A stretch of DNA of 33,393 nucleotides from an uncultured Clostridia bacterium (GTDB taxonomy: Bacteria; Bacillota; Clostridia; TANB77; UBA1234): contig CALXZO010000014.1 of the NCBI GenBank assembly GCA_944393265.1, positions 1 through 33,393 on the forward strand. The letters are read 5' to 3'. Of this stretch, positions 17,740-27,625 are shown in pieces. A program made the translations under genes and the position numbers. How positions within the stretch are numbered: position 1 is the first letter of the stretch; each line of letters starts with the position of its first letter. The notes beneath the pieces are model-generated. The model searched no databases. It worked only from the letters and a program-made list of their open reading frames with translations, and was not told the DNA's origin.

Positions 17740-19071
17740 ATGAATGATGAAATACTTGGTAGAATTCCTCCTAATGATGTGCAAGCTGAACAGGCGGTAT
17801 TGGGTTCAATGCTAGTTGATAAAGATGCTGTGTTGACGGTAATTGAAATTTTGAAACCGGAGGACTTTTATAGAAATGAGCATGAAGAAATTTATGCTGC
17901 GATAATAGATTTATATTCTGCAAATAAGCCAATAGATTTGCTTACTCTCAAAGAGCAATTGAGGATAAGAGGAAAGTACGATATAATAAATGGGTTTGAA
18001 TATTTAGCATCACTTACGAATCCTATGTATTTGCTTTCTAATGTGGAAAGCTATGCCAATATTGTGCTAGAAAAATCAATTTTGAGAAAGCTAATAAAGG
18101 CAGCTAATCAAATTAGCAAAGAGGGATATGATGCAACAGATGATGCGGTAAGTATTGTTGAGCGTGCGGAAAAAGAGATTTTTAATATTGTGCAAAAAAA
18201 GAATACGGCATATTCTTTGATTAAAGATGTGCTTATAGATACTTTTGATAATCTTGAAGAATTATCGACTAGAGAAAGTGGAGTTGTTGGCTTACCTAGC
18301 GGTTTTGCGGACATAGACAATATGACGCTCGGCTTTATGCCGGGGCAGCTTATTGTGTTGGCAGCGAGGCCAGCAGTGGGAAAATCTGCACTTGCATTAA
18401 ATATCTTGACAAATGCGGCAGTAAAGAATAATAAAGCAGTAGTATATTTTAGCTTGGAGATGTCGAAAGAAGAATTAGTTAGTAGAATTTTAGCTAGTGA
18501 AGCAATGGTGGATAGCTCAAGTATAAGAAGTGGAAAGCTGCAAGACGAGGATTGGATTAATTTAACAAATGCGTCAGGTGTTTTGTCAGAGGCAAAAATA
18601 ATTTTGGATGATGCATCAGGTTTTTCGCCTATAGAACTTAGAGCAAAATGTAGAAAACTTAAGATGGAGTATGATATAGGATTAGTAGTAATAGACTATT
18701 TGCAGCTTATGGATGCGGGCAAGGCTAGCTCTAGCAGACAAGAAGATATATCTGGAATAAGTAGATCTTTAAAAGTACTAGCGAGAGAAATAGGTGTTCC
18801 AATAATTGCTCTTTCACAATTAAGTCGTGCACCTGAGCAAAGAATTGACCATAGACCTATGCTTAGTGATCTTAGAGAATCTGGTTCAATAGAGCAAGAT
18901 GCAGACATAGTTATGTTTTTATATAGGGATGATTATTATAATAAAGAGTCTGAAAAGAAAAATGTTGCGGAAGTAATTATTGCTAAAAATAGGGCGGGCT
19001 CGACTGGAACTGCTGAAGTTTTGTGGCTTAGTCAATATACTAAGTTTGTAAATTTAGATAAATTCCATTAA
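17740..19071 (+). CDS. dnaB: Replicative DNA helicase DnaB (DnaC of Bacillus)
   Basis: This hexameric helicase unwinds DNA at the replication fork. The 443-residue protein has the N-terminal primase-interacting domain (PPNDVQAEQAVLGSML) and a RecA-like domain with Walker A AARPAVGKSALALNI and Walker B LVVIDYLQLM. Sequence after SQLSRAPEQR (DLRESGSIEQDADIVMFLYR) is standard, and no intein is present. It follows rplI by about 60 nt and precedes tilS by 20 nt, suggesting an operon gdpP-rplI-dnaB-tilS. Confidence 0.97.
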   Translation: MNDEILGRIPPNDVQAEQAVLGSMLVDKDAVLTVIEILKPEDFYRNEHEEIYAAIIDLYSANKPIDLLTLKEQLRIRGKYDIINGFEYLASLTNPMYLLSNVESYANIVLEKSILRKLIKAANQISKEGYDATDDAVSIVERAEKEIFNIVQKKNTAYSLIKDVLIDTFDNLEELSTRESGVVGLPSGFADIDNMTLGFMPGQLIVLAARPAVGKSALALNILTNAAVKNNKAVVYFSLEMSKEELVSRILASEAMVDSSSIRSGKLQDEDWINLTNASGVLSEAKIILDDASGFSPIELRAKCRKLKMEYDIGLVVIDYLQLMDAGKASSSRQEDISGISRSLKVLAREIGVPIIALSQLSRAPEQRIDHRPMLSDLRESGSIEQDADIVMFLYRDDYYNKESEKKNVAEVIIAKNRAGSTGTAEVLWLSQYTKFVNLDKFH

Positions 19072-19091
19072 TTAGTAATAAAAGGAGACTT

Positions 19092-20051
19092 ATGATTAAT
19101 AAAATTAAAAATACAATAAAAAAATATGAGTTGTTGTCTTACGAAGATAAGGTACTAGTAGGTGTTTCTGGTGGACCAGATTCTATCACTCTTTTGAATA
19201 TATTGTATGAACTTGGGTATAATCTTTGTGTAGCACATATTAACCATCAAATAAGAGAAGCAGCTAATGATGATGAGGAGTTCGTGCGTGCCTTTTGTGC
19301 TGAAAGGCAAATTGATTTTTTTGTAAAAAGAGTAAGATTAAAAGAGCTTGATTTAGGGATGACTTTGGAAGAGACAGGTAGAAAGATAAGATATGACTTT
19401 TTCTATGAAATAAAGGAGCGTGAAGGGTGTACTAAGATTGCTACGGCTCATAATGCAAATGATAACGCAGAAACAGTAATTATGAACCTAATTCGTGGTT
19501 CTGGGATGACAGGATTAAAAGGAATTGAAGTTAAAAGAGGTGACATTGTACGTCCCCTTATTGAGGTGACTAGAAATGAAATTGAAGAATATTGTAATGA
19601 AAATAATTTAAATCCTTGTTATGATGAAACTAACAATGAGGCCATATATACGAGGAACAAGGTTAGACTTGAATTATTGCCGTACATTGAAAAAAACATT
19701 AATTCAAATGTAGTCAATAATATAAATAGAATGTCAAGTATTATTATTGATGAAGAGGCTTTCATAGAAAAAGTCGTAGACAAAGCATATAACGATTGTA
19801 TAATTAGTGAATCTTTTAAAAATGTGGTATGTAATTTATCAAAATTTAATAAACTAGATAGTGTAATAAAAAGACGCCTAATAAAAAGATTTATTTTTAA
19901 GGCGATTGGAACTGTGAAAGATATTGAAAGAATTCATGTAGAGGATATTTTAAAATTGTGTGAAAATAATATTGGAGGAAAATATTTGACTCCAAATAAA
20001 AATATAAAAATCATGGTAGACAAAGGTAAAGTTCAGTATATTGGGTTGTAA
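19092..20051 (+). CDS. tilS: tRNA(Ile)-lysidine synthetase TilS, short form
   Basis: TilS modifies C34 of the CAT-anticodon tRNA-Ile to lysidine, so that it reads ATA instead of ATG; ATA is common in this AT-rich genome. The N-terminal PP-loop ATPase motif SGGPDS lies at about residues 26-31, followed by the motifs AHINHQIR and ATAHNANDNAET. At 319 residues the protein is much shorter than the B. subtilis (about 470) or E. coli (about 430) enzymes. It lacks most of the C-terminal tRNA-binding domain, as in the compact Aquifex type. The reading frame ends naturally, with no remnant seen downstream. AAAGGAGACTT precedes the ATG. Confidence 0.94.
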   Translation: MINKIKNTIKKYELLSYEDKVLVGVSGGPDSITLLNILYELGYNLCVAHINHQIREAANDDEEFVRAFCAERQIDFFVKRVRLKELDLGMTLEETGRKIRYDFFYEIKEREGCTKIATAHNANDNAETVIMNLIRGSGMTGLKGIEVKRGDIVRPLIEVTRNEIEEYCNENNLNPCYDETNNEAIYTRNKVRLELLPYIEKNINSNVVNNINRMSSIIIDEEAFIEKVVDKAYNDCIISESFKNVVCNLSKFNKLDSVIKRRLIKRFIFKAIGTVKDIERIHVEDILKLCENNIGGKYLTPNKNIKIMVDKGKVQYIGL

Positions 20052-20106
20052 TTTTAATACTATTCAAGGAGAAATATTTTGTAATAAATGTATAAAATTT
20101 TTATTC

Positions 20107-20135
20107 TTTACACTTGAATAATGCTGTGATAACAT
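20107..20135 (+). promoter_or_regulatory. ftsH promoter
   Basis: TTTACA (20107-20112) and TAACAT (20130-20135) are separated by 17 nt with an extended TG before the -10 box. It lies 44 nt before the chosen ftsH start. Confidence 0.65.
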
Positions 20136-20178
20136 GTTAGTTGGATTTAGTAAATTGAAAATTAAGAAGGAGGAGCAA

Positions 20179-21987
20179 ATGAAGAAATCATTTAGTGGAA
20201 TTGCGCCGTTAATTATAATTATGATATTTATCTTTTTTGCATCAGCGCTAATTGCTGAACAAGGAGAGAGAGAGTCCTTATCGTATGATGAGTTATTGAT
20301 GAGAATACAGTCGGGAGATGTAGAAAAAATTGAACTTACAAGCGAAGGCTCGTCTGCAATGGTTCAGTTAATTTCAGATGATATAGAAAGACCAGTAAAT
20401 ATACCAGATAGAAATGCTTTTGTGTTATATGCACAAGATGCGCTGGAAGATGGTGCAACGTTTGAGCTAACAGAGGAGTCACCATCGATTACTCTTACAT
20501 TATTAGATTATATTACTCCAATAGGTCTTATAATAATGCTAATATTGTTTTGGGTGTTTATGATGCAGACTGTAAGCGGCGGTAAGGGCGCAATGTCATT
20601 TACAAAAAGTAGGGCAAAGTTATTTAATCCGGAAGAAAAAGATAAAATAACGTTCAAGGACGTTGCTGGACTACCAGAAGAGAGAGAAGAACTACAAGAG
20701 ATTGTAGAGTTTTTAAAATATCCAAAAAAGTTTACAGATATGGGAGCTAGAATACCAAAAGGAGTATTGCTTGTTGGGCAACCTGGTACAGGTAAGACCT
20801 TGCTTGCAAAGGCTGTTGCAGGCGAAGCAGGAGTTCCATTTTATTCTATAAGTGGCTCTGATTTTGTTGAGATGTATGTTGGTGTTGGTGCATCAAGAGT
20901 TCGAGAATTATTTAATGAAGCTAAGTCAAAAGGTGGACCTTGCATTATATTTATAGATGAGATTGATGCTGTTGGGCGTCAAAGAGGAGCAGGACTTGGC
21001 GGAGGACATGATGAAAGAGAACAAACTTTAAACCAGCTTTTAGTTGAAATGGATGGGTTTGGAACAAACTCTGGAATAATTGTGTTAGCTGCTACAAACA
21101 GACCGGATATATTAGACCCAGCACTTCAAAGACCTGGTAGATTTGATAGACAAATTGTTGTTCCCGCACCAGATGTAAAAGCAAGGGAAGAAATTCTTGC
21201 GCTATATGCTAAGAAGAAAAAATTAGCTGGTGATATTGATTTAGGAGTACTTGCAAAAAACACAGCAGGTTTTACAGGAGCTGATCTTGAAAACTTAATG
21301 AATGAAGCTGCCTTACTTGCTGCTAGAAATGATCAAAAAGTTATAACAATGCAAGACTTAGAAAATGCTATGGTTAAGGTTTTAATGGGACCAGAAAAGA
21401 AGAGTAAAGTTATATCAGAAAAGGATAAGAAGCTTGTTGCTTACCATGAAGGGGGGCACGCTGTAGTATCAAGATTTTTGGAGCATACTGAGCCGGTACA
21501 TCAAATTTCAATTGTCCCAAGAGGTATGGCTGGAGGCTACACAATGTATAAAAATACAGAAGATAAGTCATTTATGTCAAAGTCTGAAATGGAGGATAAG
21601 ATTGTTTCACTTCTTGGAGGAAGAGTTGCTGAGCAATTAATCTTAGACGACATAAGCACTGGTGCATCAAATGATATAGAAAGAGCAAGCAAGATTGCAA
21701 GAAGTATGGTAATGAGATATGGAATGAGTGAAAAGCTTGGAACCATCACATTTGGAACTGACCAGGAAGAGGTGTTCCTAGGAAGAGACATAAATAATAC
21801 TAAAAATTATAGTGATGAGATAGCTGCAGTTATTGATGTTGAAGTTAAGAAAATAATAGATACTGGATATAATACAGCAAAGAAAATTTTGCAGGAACAC
21901 GTAGATAAACTTCATGCAGTTGCAAATGTACTTCTAGAAAAAGAAAAAATCGAAGCAGAAGAGTTTGAGCAAATTATGAATTCATAA
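20179..21987 (+). CDS. ftsH: ATP-dependent zinc metalloprotease FtsH
   Basis: FtsH is the membrane-anchored AAA+ protease for damaged membrane proteins and short-lived regulators. The 602-residue product begins at the ATG at 20179, preceded by AAGGAGGAG; an in-frame ATG at 20134 lies at the promoter -10 box and is rejected. Two membrane segments flank an extracytoplasmic domain (about 8-26 and 115-136). Walker A GQPGTGKT, Walker [17 protein letters not shown], the SRH region [20 protein letters not shown] and the zinc motif HEGGH (H423, E424, H427) are intact. It follows tilS, as in many Firmicutes, and ends at a hairpin that also faces serS. Confidence 0.97.
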   Translation: MKKSFSGIAPLIIIMIFIFFASALIAEQGERESLSYDELLMRIQSGDVEKIELTSEGSSAMVQLISDDIERPVNIPDRNAFVLYAQDALEDGATFELTEESPSITLTLLDYITPIGLIIMLILFWVFMMQTVSGGKGAMSFTKSRAKLFNPEEKDKITFKDVAGLPEEREELQEIVEFLKYPKKFTDMGARIPKGVLLVGQPGTGKTLLAKAVAGEAGVPFYSISGSDFVEMYVGVGASRVRELFNEAKSKGGPCIIFIDEIDAVGRQRGAGLGGGHDEREQTLNQLLVEMDGFGTNSGIIVLAATNRPDILDPALQRPGRFDRQIVVPAPDVKAREEILALYAKKKKLAGDIDLGVLAKNTAGFTGADLENLMNEAALLAARNDQKVITMQDLENAMVKVLMGPEKKSKVISEKDKKLVAYHEGGHAVVSRFLEHTEPVHQISIVPRGMAGGYTMYKNTEDKSFMSKSEMEDKIVSLLGGRVAEQLILDDISTGASNDIERASKIARSMVMRYGMSEKLGTITFGTDQEEVFLGRDINNTKNYSDEIAAVIDVEVKKIIDTGYNTAKKILQEHVDKLHAVANVLLEKEKIEAEEFEQIMNS

Positions 21988-21994
21988 TTTTATG

Positions 21995-22037
21995 AAAAAG
22001 AACTTTGAATCTAAAACGAGATTTCAAAGTTCTTTTT
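21995..22037. terminator. Terminator between convergent ftsH and serS
   Basis: AAAAAGAACTTTGAA (21995-22009) pairs with TTCAAAGTTCTTTTT (22023-22037). A-rich and T-rich flanks let it serve both ftsH and the oppositely oriented serS. Confidence 0.88.
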
Positions 22038-22088
22038 ATGCTACAATACGTTAATCGTGTTAAAAAATTTCACAATGAATATACAAAA

Positions 22089-23375
22089 TTATTTTTTTGG
22101 CGTTATTTTTTCAACTCCACCCATATATGGTTGTAGTGCTTTTGGAATTTTAACGCTTCCATCTTCAGTTACATTATTTTCAAGGAACGCTATAAGTCCA
22201 CGAGGTGTTGCAAACACGGTGTTATTAAGTGTGTGCACTAAATAATTTCCGTCTTTCCCTTTTGCACGTATTCCTAATCTTCTTGCTTGAGCGTCACCTA
22301 ATGTTGAGCAACTTCCAACTTCAAAATATTTTTGCTGTCTAGGACTCCAAGCTTCGATATCACACGACTTAACTTTTAAATCTGCTAAATCACCACTACA
22401 ACATTCAAGCGTTCTAACAGGTATATCCAAGTTTCTAAATAATTCAACAGTATAACTCCACATTTTATTATACCACTCCATAGATTCCTCTGGTTTGCAA
22501 AGTACAATCATTTCTTGTTTTTCAAACTGATGAACTCTGTAAATTCCTCTCTCTTCAATTCCGTGTGCGCCCACTTCTTTTCTAAAGCAAGGAGAATATC
22601 CAGTAAGTCTAACAGGAAGTTCTTCTTCTTTGACAAGTTGGCCTTTGTATCTGCCAATCATAGAATGCTCAGAAGTACCTATTAAAAACAAGTCTTCTCC
22701 TTCGATTTTATACATCATTGCTTCCATTTCAGCAAAACTCATAACACCATTGACAACATCGCTTCTTATCATAAAAGGAGGAATGCAGTATGTGAATCCT
22801 TTTTCTATCATAAAGTCTCTAGCATATGAAATCATTGCAGAATGGATTCTTGCAATATCTCCACATAAAAAGTAAAATCCGTTTCCCGAAGTTCTACCTG
22901 CGCTGTCTTTATCTAGTCCGTTAAATCTGTCCATAATGTCAGCATGATAAGGCACTTCAAAGCTAGGAACAACAGGTTCGCCGAATTTTTCTATTTCTAC
23001 ATTTTCAGTATCATCTTTTCCTATTGGAACGCTAGCATCTATTATATTGGGAATTATTAGCATTCTTTTTCTAATTTCTTCAGTTAAAGAAAACTCATCT
23101 TTTTCTATTATTTCAAGCTCTTTATTAATGTCAACAACACGAGCTTTAATCTCATTTGCTTTATCGACTTCTTTATTTTTCATGAGAATGCCAATTTCAG
23201 AACTCTTGGAATTTCTTTCAGCTCTTAAAGTATCGCCTTTAAGTCTAGCCTCTCTTAACTTGCTGTCTAAGTCAATAACTTCATCGACTAAAGGTAATTT
23301 TTGATCTTGAAATTTTTTCTTGATGTTTTCTTTTACTACATCTGGATTTTCTCTAAGAAACTTAATGTCTAACAT
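22089..23375 (-). CDS. serS: Seryl-tRNA synthetase
   Basis: This class II synthetase charges tRNA-Ser. The 428-residue protein has the N-terminal tRNA-binding coiled coil (about 25-105), then the catalytic core with motif 2 FRKEVGAHGIEERG and RVHQFEKQEM and a motif 3 region LNNTVFATPRGLIAFLEN. The serine-binding loop reads GTSEHSMIGRY where most bacterial enzymes have TAEVPLTN, so this is a divergent bacterial subtype. The C terminus ends in LQPYMGG followed by a short basic tail. AGGAGGTT precedes the ATG. Expression should be controlled by the T-box leader directly upstream, which carries a serine specifier. Confidence 0.96.
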   Translation of the reverse strand: MLDIKFLRENPDVVKENIKKKFQDQKLPLVDEVIDLDSKLREARLKGDTLRAERNSKSSEIGILMKNKEVDKANEIKARVVDINKELEIIEKDEFSLTEEIRKRMLIIPNIIDASVPIGKDDTENVEIEKFGEPVVPSFEVPYHADIMDRFNGLDKDSAGRTSGNGFYFLCGDIARIHSAMISYARDFMIEKGFTYCIPPFMIRSDVVNGVMSFAEMEAMMYKIEGEDLFLIGTSEHSMIGRYKGQLVKEEELPVRLTGYSPCFRKEVGAHGIEERGIYRVHQFEKQEMIVLCKPEESMEWYNKMWSYTVELFRNLDIPVRTLECCSGDLADLKVKSCDIEAWSPRQQKYFEVGSCSTLGDAQARRLGIRAKGKDGNYLVHTLNNTVFATPRGLIAFLENNVTEDGSVKIPKALQPYMGGVEKITPKK

Positions 23376-23390
23376 AATATAACCTCCTAC

Positions 23391-23598
23391 AAAAAAAATA
23401 TCTCCTTAGTCCAAAGGACGAGGGAGATTCGTGGTACCACCTTAGTTACTTCTTAATTGCATTGTAACCTATGCAAGCAGGTTTGACTTTCGCCAAAAAG
23501 CTCAAGAGTAGATTCGCAAAGCAATTATGCTAATTTACACCAACCATTAGCTCTCTTGAAAAATTACTTTGTTACTAGTCTCTATCATCGCAAATATT
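23391..23598 (-). promoter_or_regulatory. Serine T-box leader of serS
   Basis: Read leftward, the leader begins near 23598. It contains GATGATAGAGACTAGTA, the stem I elements AGAGAGCTAATGGTTGGTG, and the specifier loop with GAA-TCT-AC, so codon TCT (complement of 23510-23512) fits serine. The T-box sequence AGGTGGTACCACG lies at 23442-23430. The terminator ATCTCC...GGAGAT (23428-23400) ends in eight T (23398-23391). Uncharged tRNA-Ser should favour the antiterminator and switch serS on. Confidence 0.93.
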
Positions 23599-23604
23599 GA
23601 AAAG

Positions 23605-23633
23605 ATTATATAACGCGGGTTAGTAAAAATCAA
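23605..23633 (-). promoter_or_regulatory. serS promoter
   Basis: On the left strand TTGATT (23633-23628) and TATAAT (23610-23605) are separated by 17 nt, placing the start just in front of the T-box leader. Confidence 0.85.
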
Positions 23634-23654
23634 GCAAAATTATATAATTTAATA

Positions 23655-23978
23655 TTATTTTTTCTTTCTAAAAAGTAAGCCTAAGCTATTTCCTATTATT
23701 ATAGAAAAGAAGTAGATAAATGAATAGAAAATTATTCTTGGCGTTTTATATGATAAAAAAGCATACGGCAAAAAAATAACAATAGCTATGATTGGTAACA
23801 ATAGTGAAAAACCATGTTTTCTTCCAAAAGATAATGAAGTCAACGTAAGGGATAGCATTGTTATTATCAAAGCTGCTATATGTTGAATACCAGAGACTAT
23901 AGGTGTTACTGATATAAGAAATGGTAGTAAGTAAAACAATATAATAAAAACAACTATATATGTAGTAAATCTCTTCAT
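23655..23978 (-). CDS. Small integral membrane protein, unknown function
   Basis: I do not recognise this protein. It is about 107 residues with three or four hydrophobic segments (about 5-25, 30-48, 55-75 and 83-100) and a basic tail FRKKK. The ATG at 23978 is chosen because GGAGG lies just before it; a GTG start five codons earlier overlaps that site. It ends shortly before the serS promoter on the same strand and is divergent from mfd. The good ribosome binding site and consistent membrane pattern suggest a real gene. Confidence 0.7.
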   Translation of the reverse strand: MKRFTTYIVVFIILFYLLPFLISVTPIVSGIQHIAALIITMLSLTLTSLSFGRKHGFSLLLPIIAIVIFLPYAFLSYKTPRIIFYSFIYFFSIIIGNSLGLLFRKKK

Positions 23979-24116
23979 AATTTTTTCCTCCACTTTTTAG
24001 ACTTAATCATTATTTCATAGAATTATTATATGTCATTGCTAGTTGTAAAACAATAGAAAAAGATAAATATAGTTCAATTTTAGCACGTGAAAGGGATAAT
24101 ATTTTTGCGTCAAACG

Positions 24117-24145
24117 TTGATATAGATGCGCTTTTGTGATAAAAT
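24117..24145 (+). promoter_or_regulatory. mfd promoter
   Basis: TTGATA (24117-24122) and TAAAAT (24140-24145) are separated by 17 nt, with an extended TG before the -10 box. Confidence 0.75.
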
Positions 24146-24177
24146 ATCCTAGAATGTTTTATAAGAAGGAGACTGAT

Positions 24178-27100
24178 ATGACAGCATTAATAAAAGCATT
24201 ACCTAAGATGAAAAAATTTAATGATTATATAAATGATGTGAATAAGGCTAATTTTCCAATTACACTTTCTGGATTATCTGATAGTCAAAAAGCACATTTT
24301 ATTTATGCAACAAGATTTTATACAGAGAAACCAGTTTTAGTTATAACTTATAATGAAATTGAATTAAAAAAAATAAAAGAGAATATGAACTTTTTCTCAG
24401 ATGAAGACATTTATATTTTTCCTAAAAGAGACGTTATATATTACGATATAGATACGATGAATAAAGATGTAACAATGGATAGACTTAAATTATATACTAA
24501 ACTTTATAATAGTGAGTCGTGCGTTATATTAACAACTGTTGAGGCTTTAATGCAAAAGACAATTAATAAAAATAGCTTATTTAAAAATGTATTACAGTTG
24601 GAAGTCGGAGGCTCGATATTATTAGAAACATTAATTAGTAAACTAACTATATTAGGGTATGATAGAACTGATATGGTAGAAGGAAGAGGTCAGTTTTGCG
24701 TTAGAGGTGGAATTATTGATGTGTTTCCACTAGCAACTGAAAATCCTGTACGTATTGAATTTTGGGGGGACGAAATAGATTCCATAAGAGTATTTGATGT
24801 TGAATCTCAAAGAACTATAGAGGCTATAAGAGATATAAGTATTTTCCCTGCAGAAGAATTTTTAATAGATGTTGAAAAGTTAGAAGATATAGGTAATAAA
24901 ATATTAGAAAAATATCCTAATGCAATAAGCGATGTAGAGACTATAAAGAACGGAAATTATTTATCAAAAATAGATAAATATTTTGAATTTTTTTACGATG
25001 ATACATCGACTTTTTTAGATTATATTAGTGCAGATACGCTCGTGTTTTTAGACGAGTCATCAAGGATTAGTTCTAAGTGTCAAGCAATTAGCTATGATAA
25101 CGATGAGTTTGTAAAATCTTTTTTAGAAAAAAATAAAATTATTCCAAGTTACACAAATCAGATGTCTTCATATGATGACATAAGTGTGGTACTTGATAGT
25201 AAAAACCTTATCAATTTGGAAAGAATTGATACAAATATGCATGCAAAAAGAAACGGATACAGCTTTAGCTGTAGGGAGGTGAACTTTTTTCATGGTTCAA
25301 TGGATATATTTATACAGGAATTACAAGAAGCTTTTGATGCAGGGAAAACAATAGTAATATTGGGTGGGTTCTTATCAAAGGCTAGAGGCATGGCGACAAT
25401 GTTACTGGAACATAATATTCCGGCAACTTTTTATGAAACTCTTAATGATGTATCGCTTGATGAAGGCAAAGTTATTGTAACTACAGGAAGTTTATCTGAA
25501 GGATTTGAGTATATTGAATTAAACCTTATCGTGGCAACCGGGGAGTTTGCAAGTGTTAAGGAAAATAAAAGAACATATAAGCCATCAGTATTTAAGCAAG
25601 GCAAGAAAGTTGTTTTTGCAGATTTGACGCCGGGCGACTATATAGTTCACTCTATTCATGGAATTGGGCAATATGTTGGAATTAAGACACTTACAGTTGA
25701 TAAAGTTAAAAAAGATTATATAGAGCTTAGATACAAGGATGGAGATGGAATGTATATTCCAACCACTCAGCTTGATAATATTAGAAAGTACATGGGAGCA
25801 GGTGAAAGCCAACCTCGATTAAATAAGTTAGGAAGCAAGGAGTTCGCAAATACTAAGGCAAAGGTAAAAGCGTCTCTTAAAGATATTGCAAAAGGTCTGA
25901 TAGCCTTATATGCAAAACGAAAGCATCAGGTAGGATACAGTTTTTCTAAGGATACCGTGTGGCAAAGAGAATTTGAAGATGCGTTCCCTTATCAGGAAAC
26001 GGAAGACCAGTTGAGATGTATTGATGAAGTAAAAAAAGATATGGAAAGTGCAAGACCAATGGATAGATTGCTTTGTGGCGATGTGGGATATGGGAAAACA
26101 GAAGTTGCATTAAGGGCAACGTTTAAGGCTGTTATGGACGGAAAACAAGTTGCATATTTAGTTCCAACAACTGTACTTGCACAACAACAGTATGATTCTT
26201 TTAAGGATAGATTAAAGGATTATCCAGTAAAAATTGATGTGCTTAATAGGTTTAGAAGCACTAGTGAAAAAAAAGGAATTTTAAAGAAATTAAAAAATGG
26301 AGAGCTTGATATTATAGTTGGTACCCATAGAATACTCCAAAAGGATATTGAATTTAAAGATTTAGGGTTACTAATAATAGATGAGGAGCATCGTTTTGGT
26401 GTTGCTGATAAAGAAAAAATTAAACAGCTTAAGGCTAACATTGATGTATTAACGATGACGGCTACTCCTATTCCTAGAACCATGCATATGTCAATAGTGG
26501 GAATTCGTGATATGAGTGTAATTTATGAACCGCCTCAAAATAGAAGACCAGTTCAAACGTACGTATTAGAGTATGATACAGATGTTATAAGAGAAGCTAT
26601 AATAAAAGAAATTGAACGCGACGGACAGGTGTTTTATCTTTTCAACAGAGTAGAATCAATTGAGAAAAAATCAAGTGAAATTTCACAATTAGTGCCAGAA
26701 GCAAGAGTGGCTATTGCGCATGGAAAGATGACGGGTTCAGAACTAGAAAATATTATGAAGGATTTCGTAGACAAAAATATTGATGTGCTTGTATGTACAA
26801 CAATACTTGAAACTGGTATAGACATTCCAAATGCTAATACGATAATTATAGAAGATGCAGATAGATTACGGATTGGCACAGCTTTATCAGATAAGAGGAC
26901 GTGTTGGAAGAAGCAATAGAATGGCGTACGCATATATAACATATAGAAAAAATAAAGTTCTTGCTGAAGCATCAGAAAAAAGATTAAAAGCGATTAAAGA
27001 GTTTACAGAGTTTGGATCTGGGTTTAAGATTGCGCTTAGAGATTTGGAAATTCGTGGTGCAGGTAATATATTAGGTCCAGAGCAACATGGTCATATGGAA

Positions 27101-27622
27101 GCAGTAGGATATGAAATGTATTGCAAGCTGTTGGACGAGGCTGTAAAAGAGCTAAAAGGAGAGACTATTTTGCCAGAAATAGATACACAAATAGATATAA
27201 TGGTAACGGCATATATTCCATCATCATATATTTCTAATGTTAATCAAAAAATTGAAGTTTATCAAGACATTGCCAACATAGATAAAGAAGAGCAGATATC
27301 AGAGGTAATTGATGAGCTAATTGATAGGTACGGAGATATTCCAAAAGAGTTAGAAAACCTGCTAGAAATAGCAAAAATAAAAATATTAGCACGCGCACTG
27401 GAAGTTGTAAGCATCGTGCAAAAAGGAGAAAAGCTTGTAATCCAGTTTAATAATACTGAAAAAATCTTCGATGGAGCTGTGCAAATTTTAATAGATTTAT
27501 ATAAGAGCCGTGTACTTTTCTCTGCAGGAGCGGTACCTTATATAACATTTAAGTTGCAAAGTAAAAAAGATAGTGATATATTAAATGATGTTATAAAAAT
27601 ATTGAATGTGTTGAAAGGATGA
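24178..27622 (+). CDS. mfd: Transcription-repair coupling factor Mfd, read through a +1 shift at CGG
   Basis: Mfd removes RNA polymerase stalled at DNA lesions and recruits UvrA. The N-terminal UvrB-like module, a polymerase-interaction domain (about 490-560, with GDYIVHSIHGIGQYVGI) and the RecG-like translocase with GDVGYGKTEVALRA and IIDEEHRFG are present. 897 codons run to the in-frame CGG at 26869-26871; unshifted reading stops after 913 residues, before the key RGRVGR motif. Skipping C26869 gives ADRLGLAQLYQIRGRVGR and a complete C-terminal D7 domain, about 1,147 residues in all, the usual Mfd length. The ATG at 24178 is preceded by AGAAGGAGA. The foldase gene follows 3 nt after the stop. 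No other damage is seen. Confidence 0.92.
26866..26872 (+). other. +1 frameshift site in mfd (TTA-C-GGA)
   Basis: In-frame codons are AGA TTA CGG ATT. Skipping C26869 gives AGA TTA GGA TTG (R-L-G-L), which fits the conserved Mfd/RecG segment before QLYQxRGRVGR. The position is codon 898. Removing one T instead would give R-Y-G-L, also acceptable. Confidence 0.7.
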
Positions 27623-27625
27623 TTT

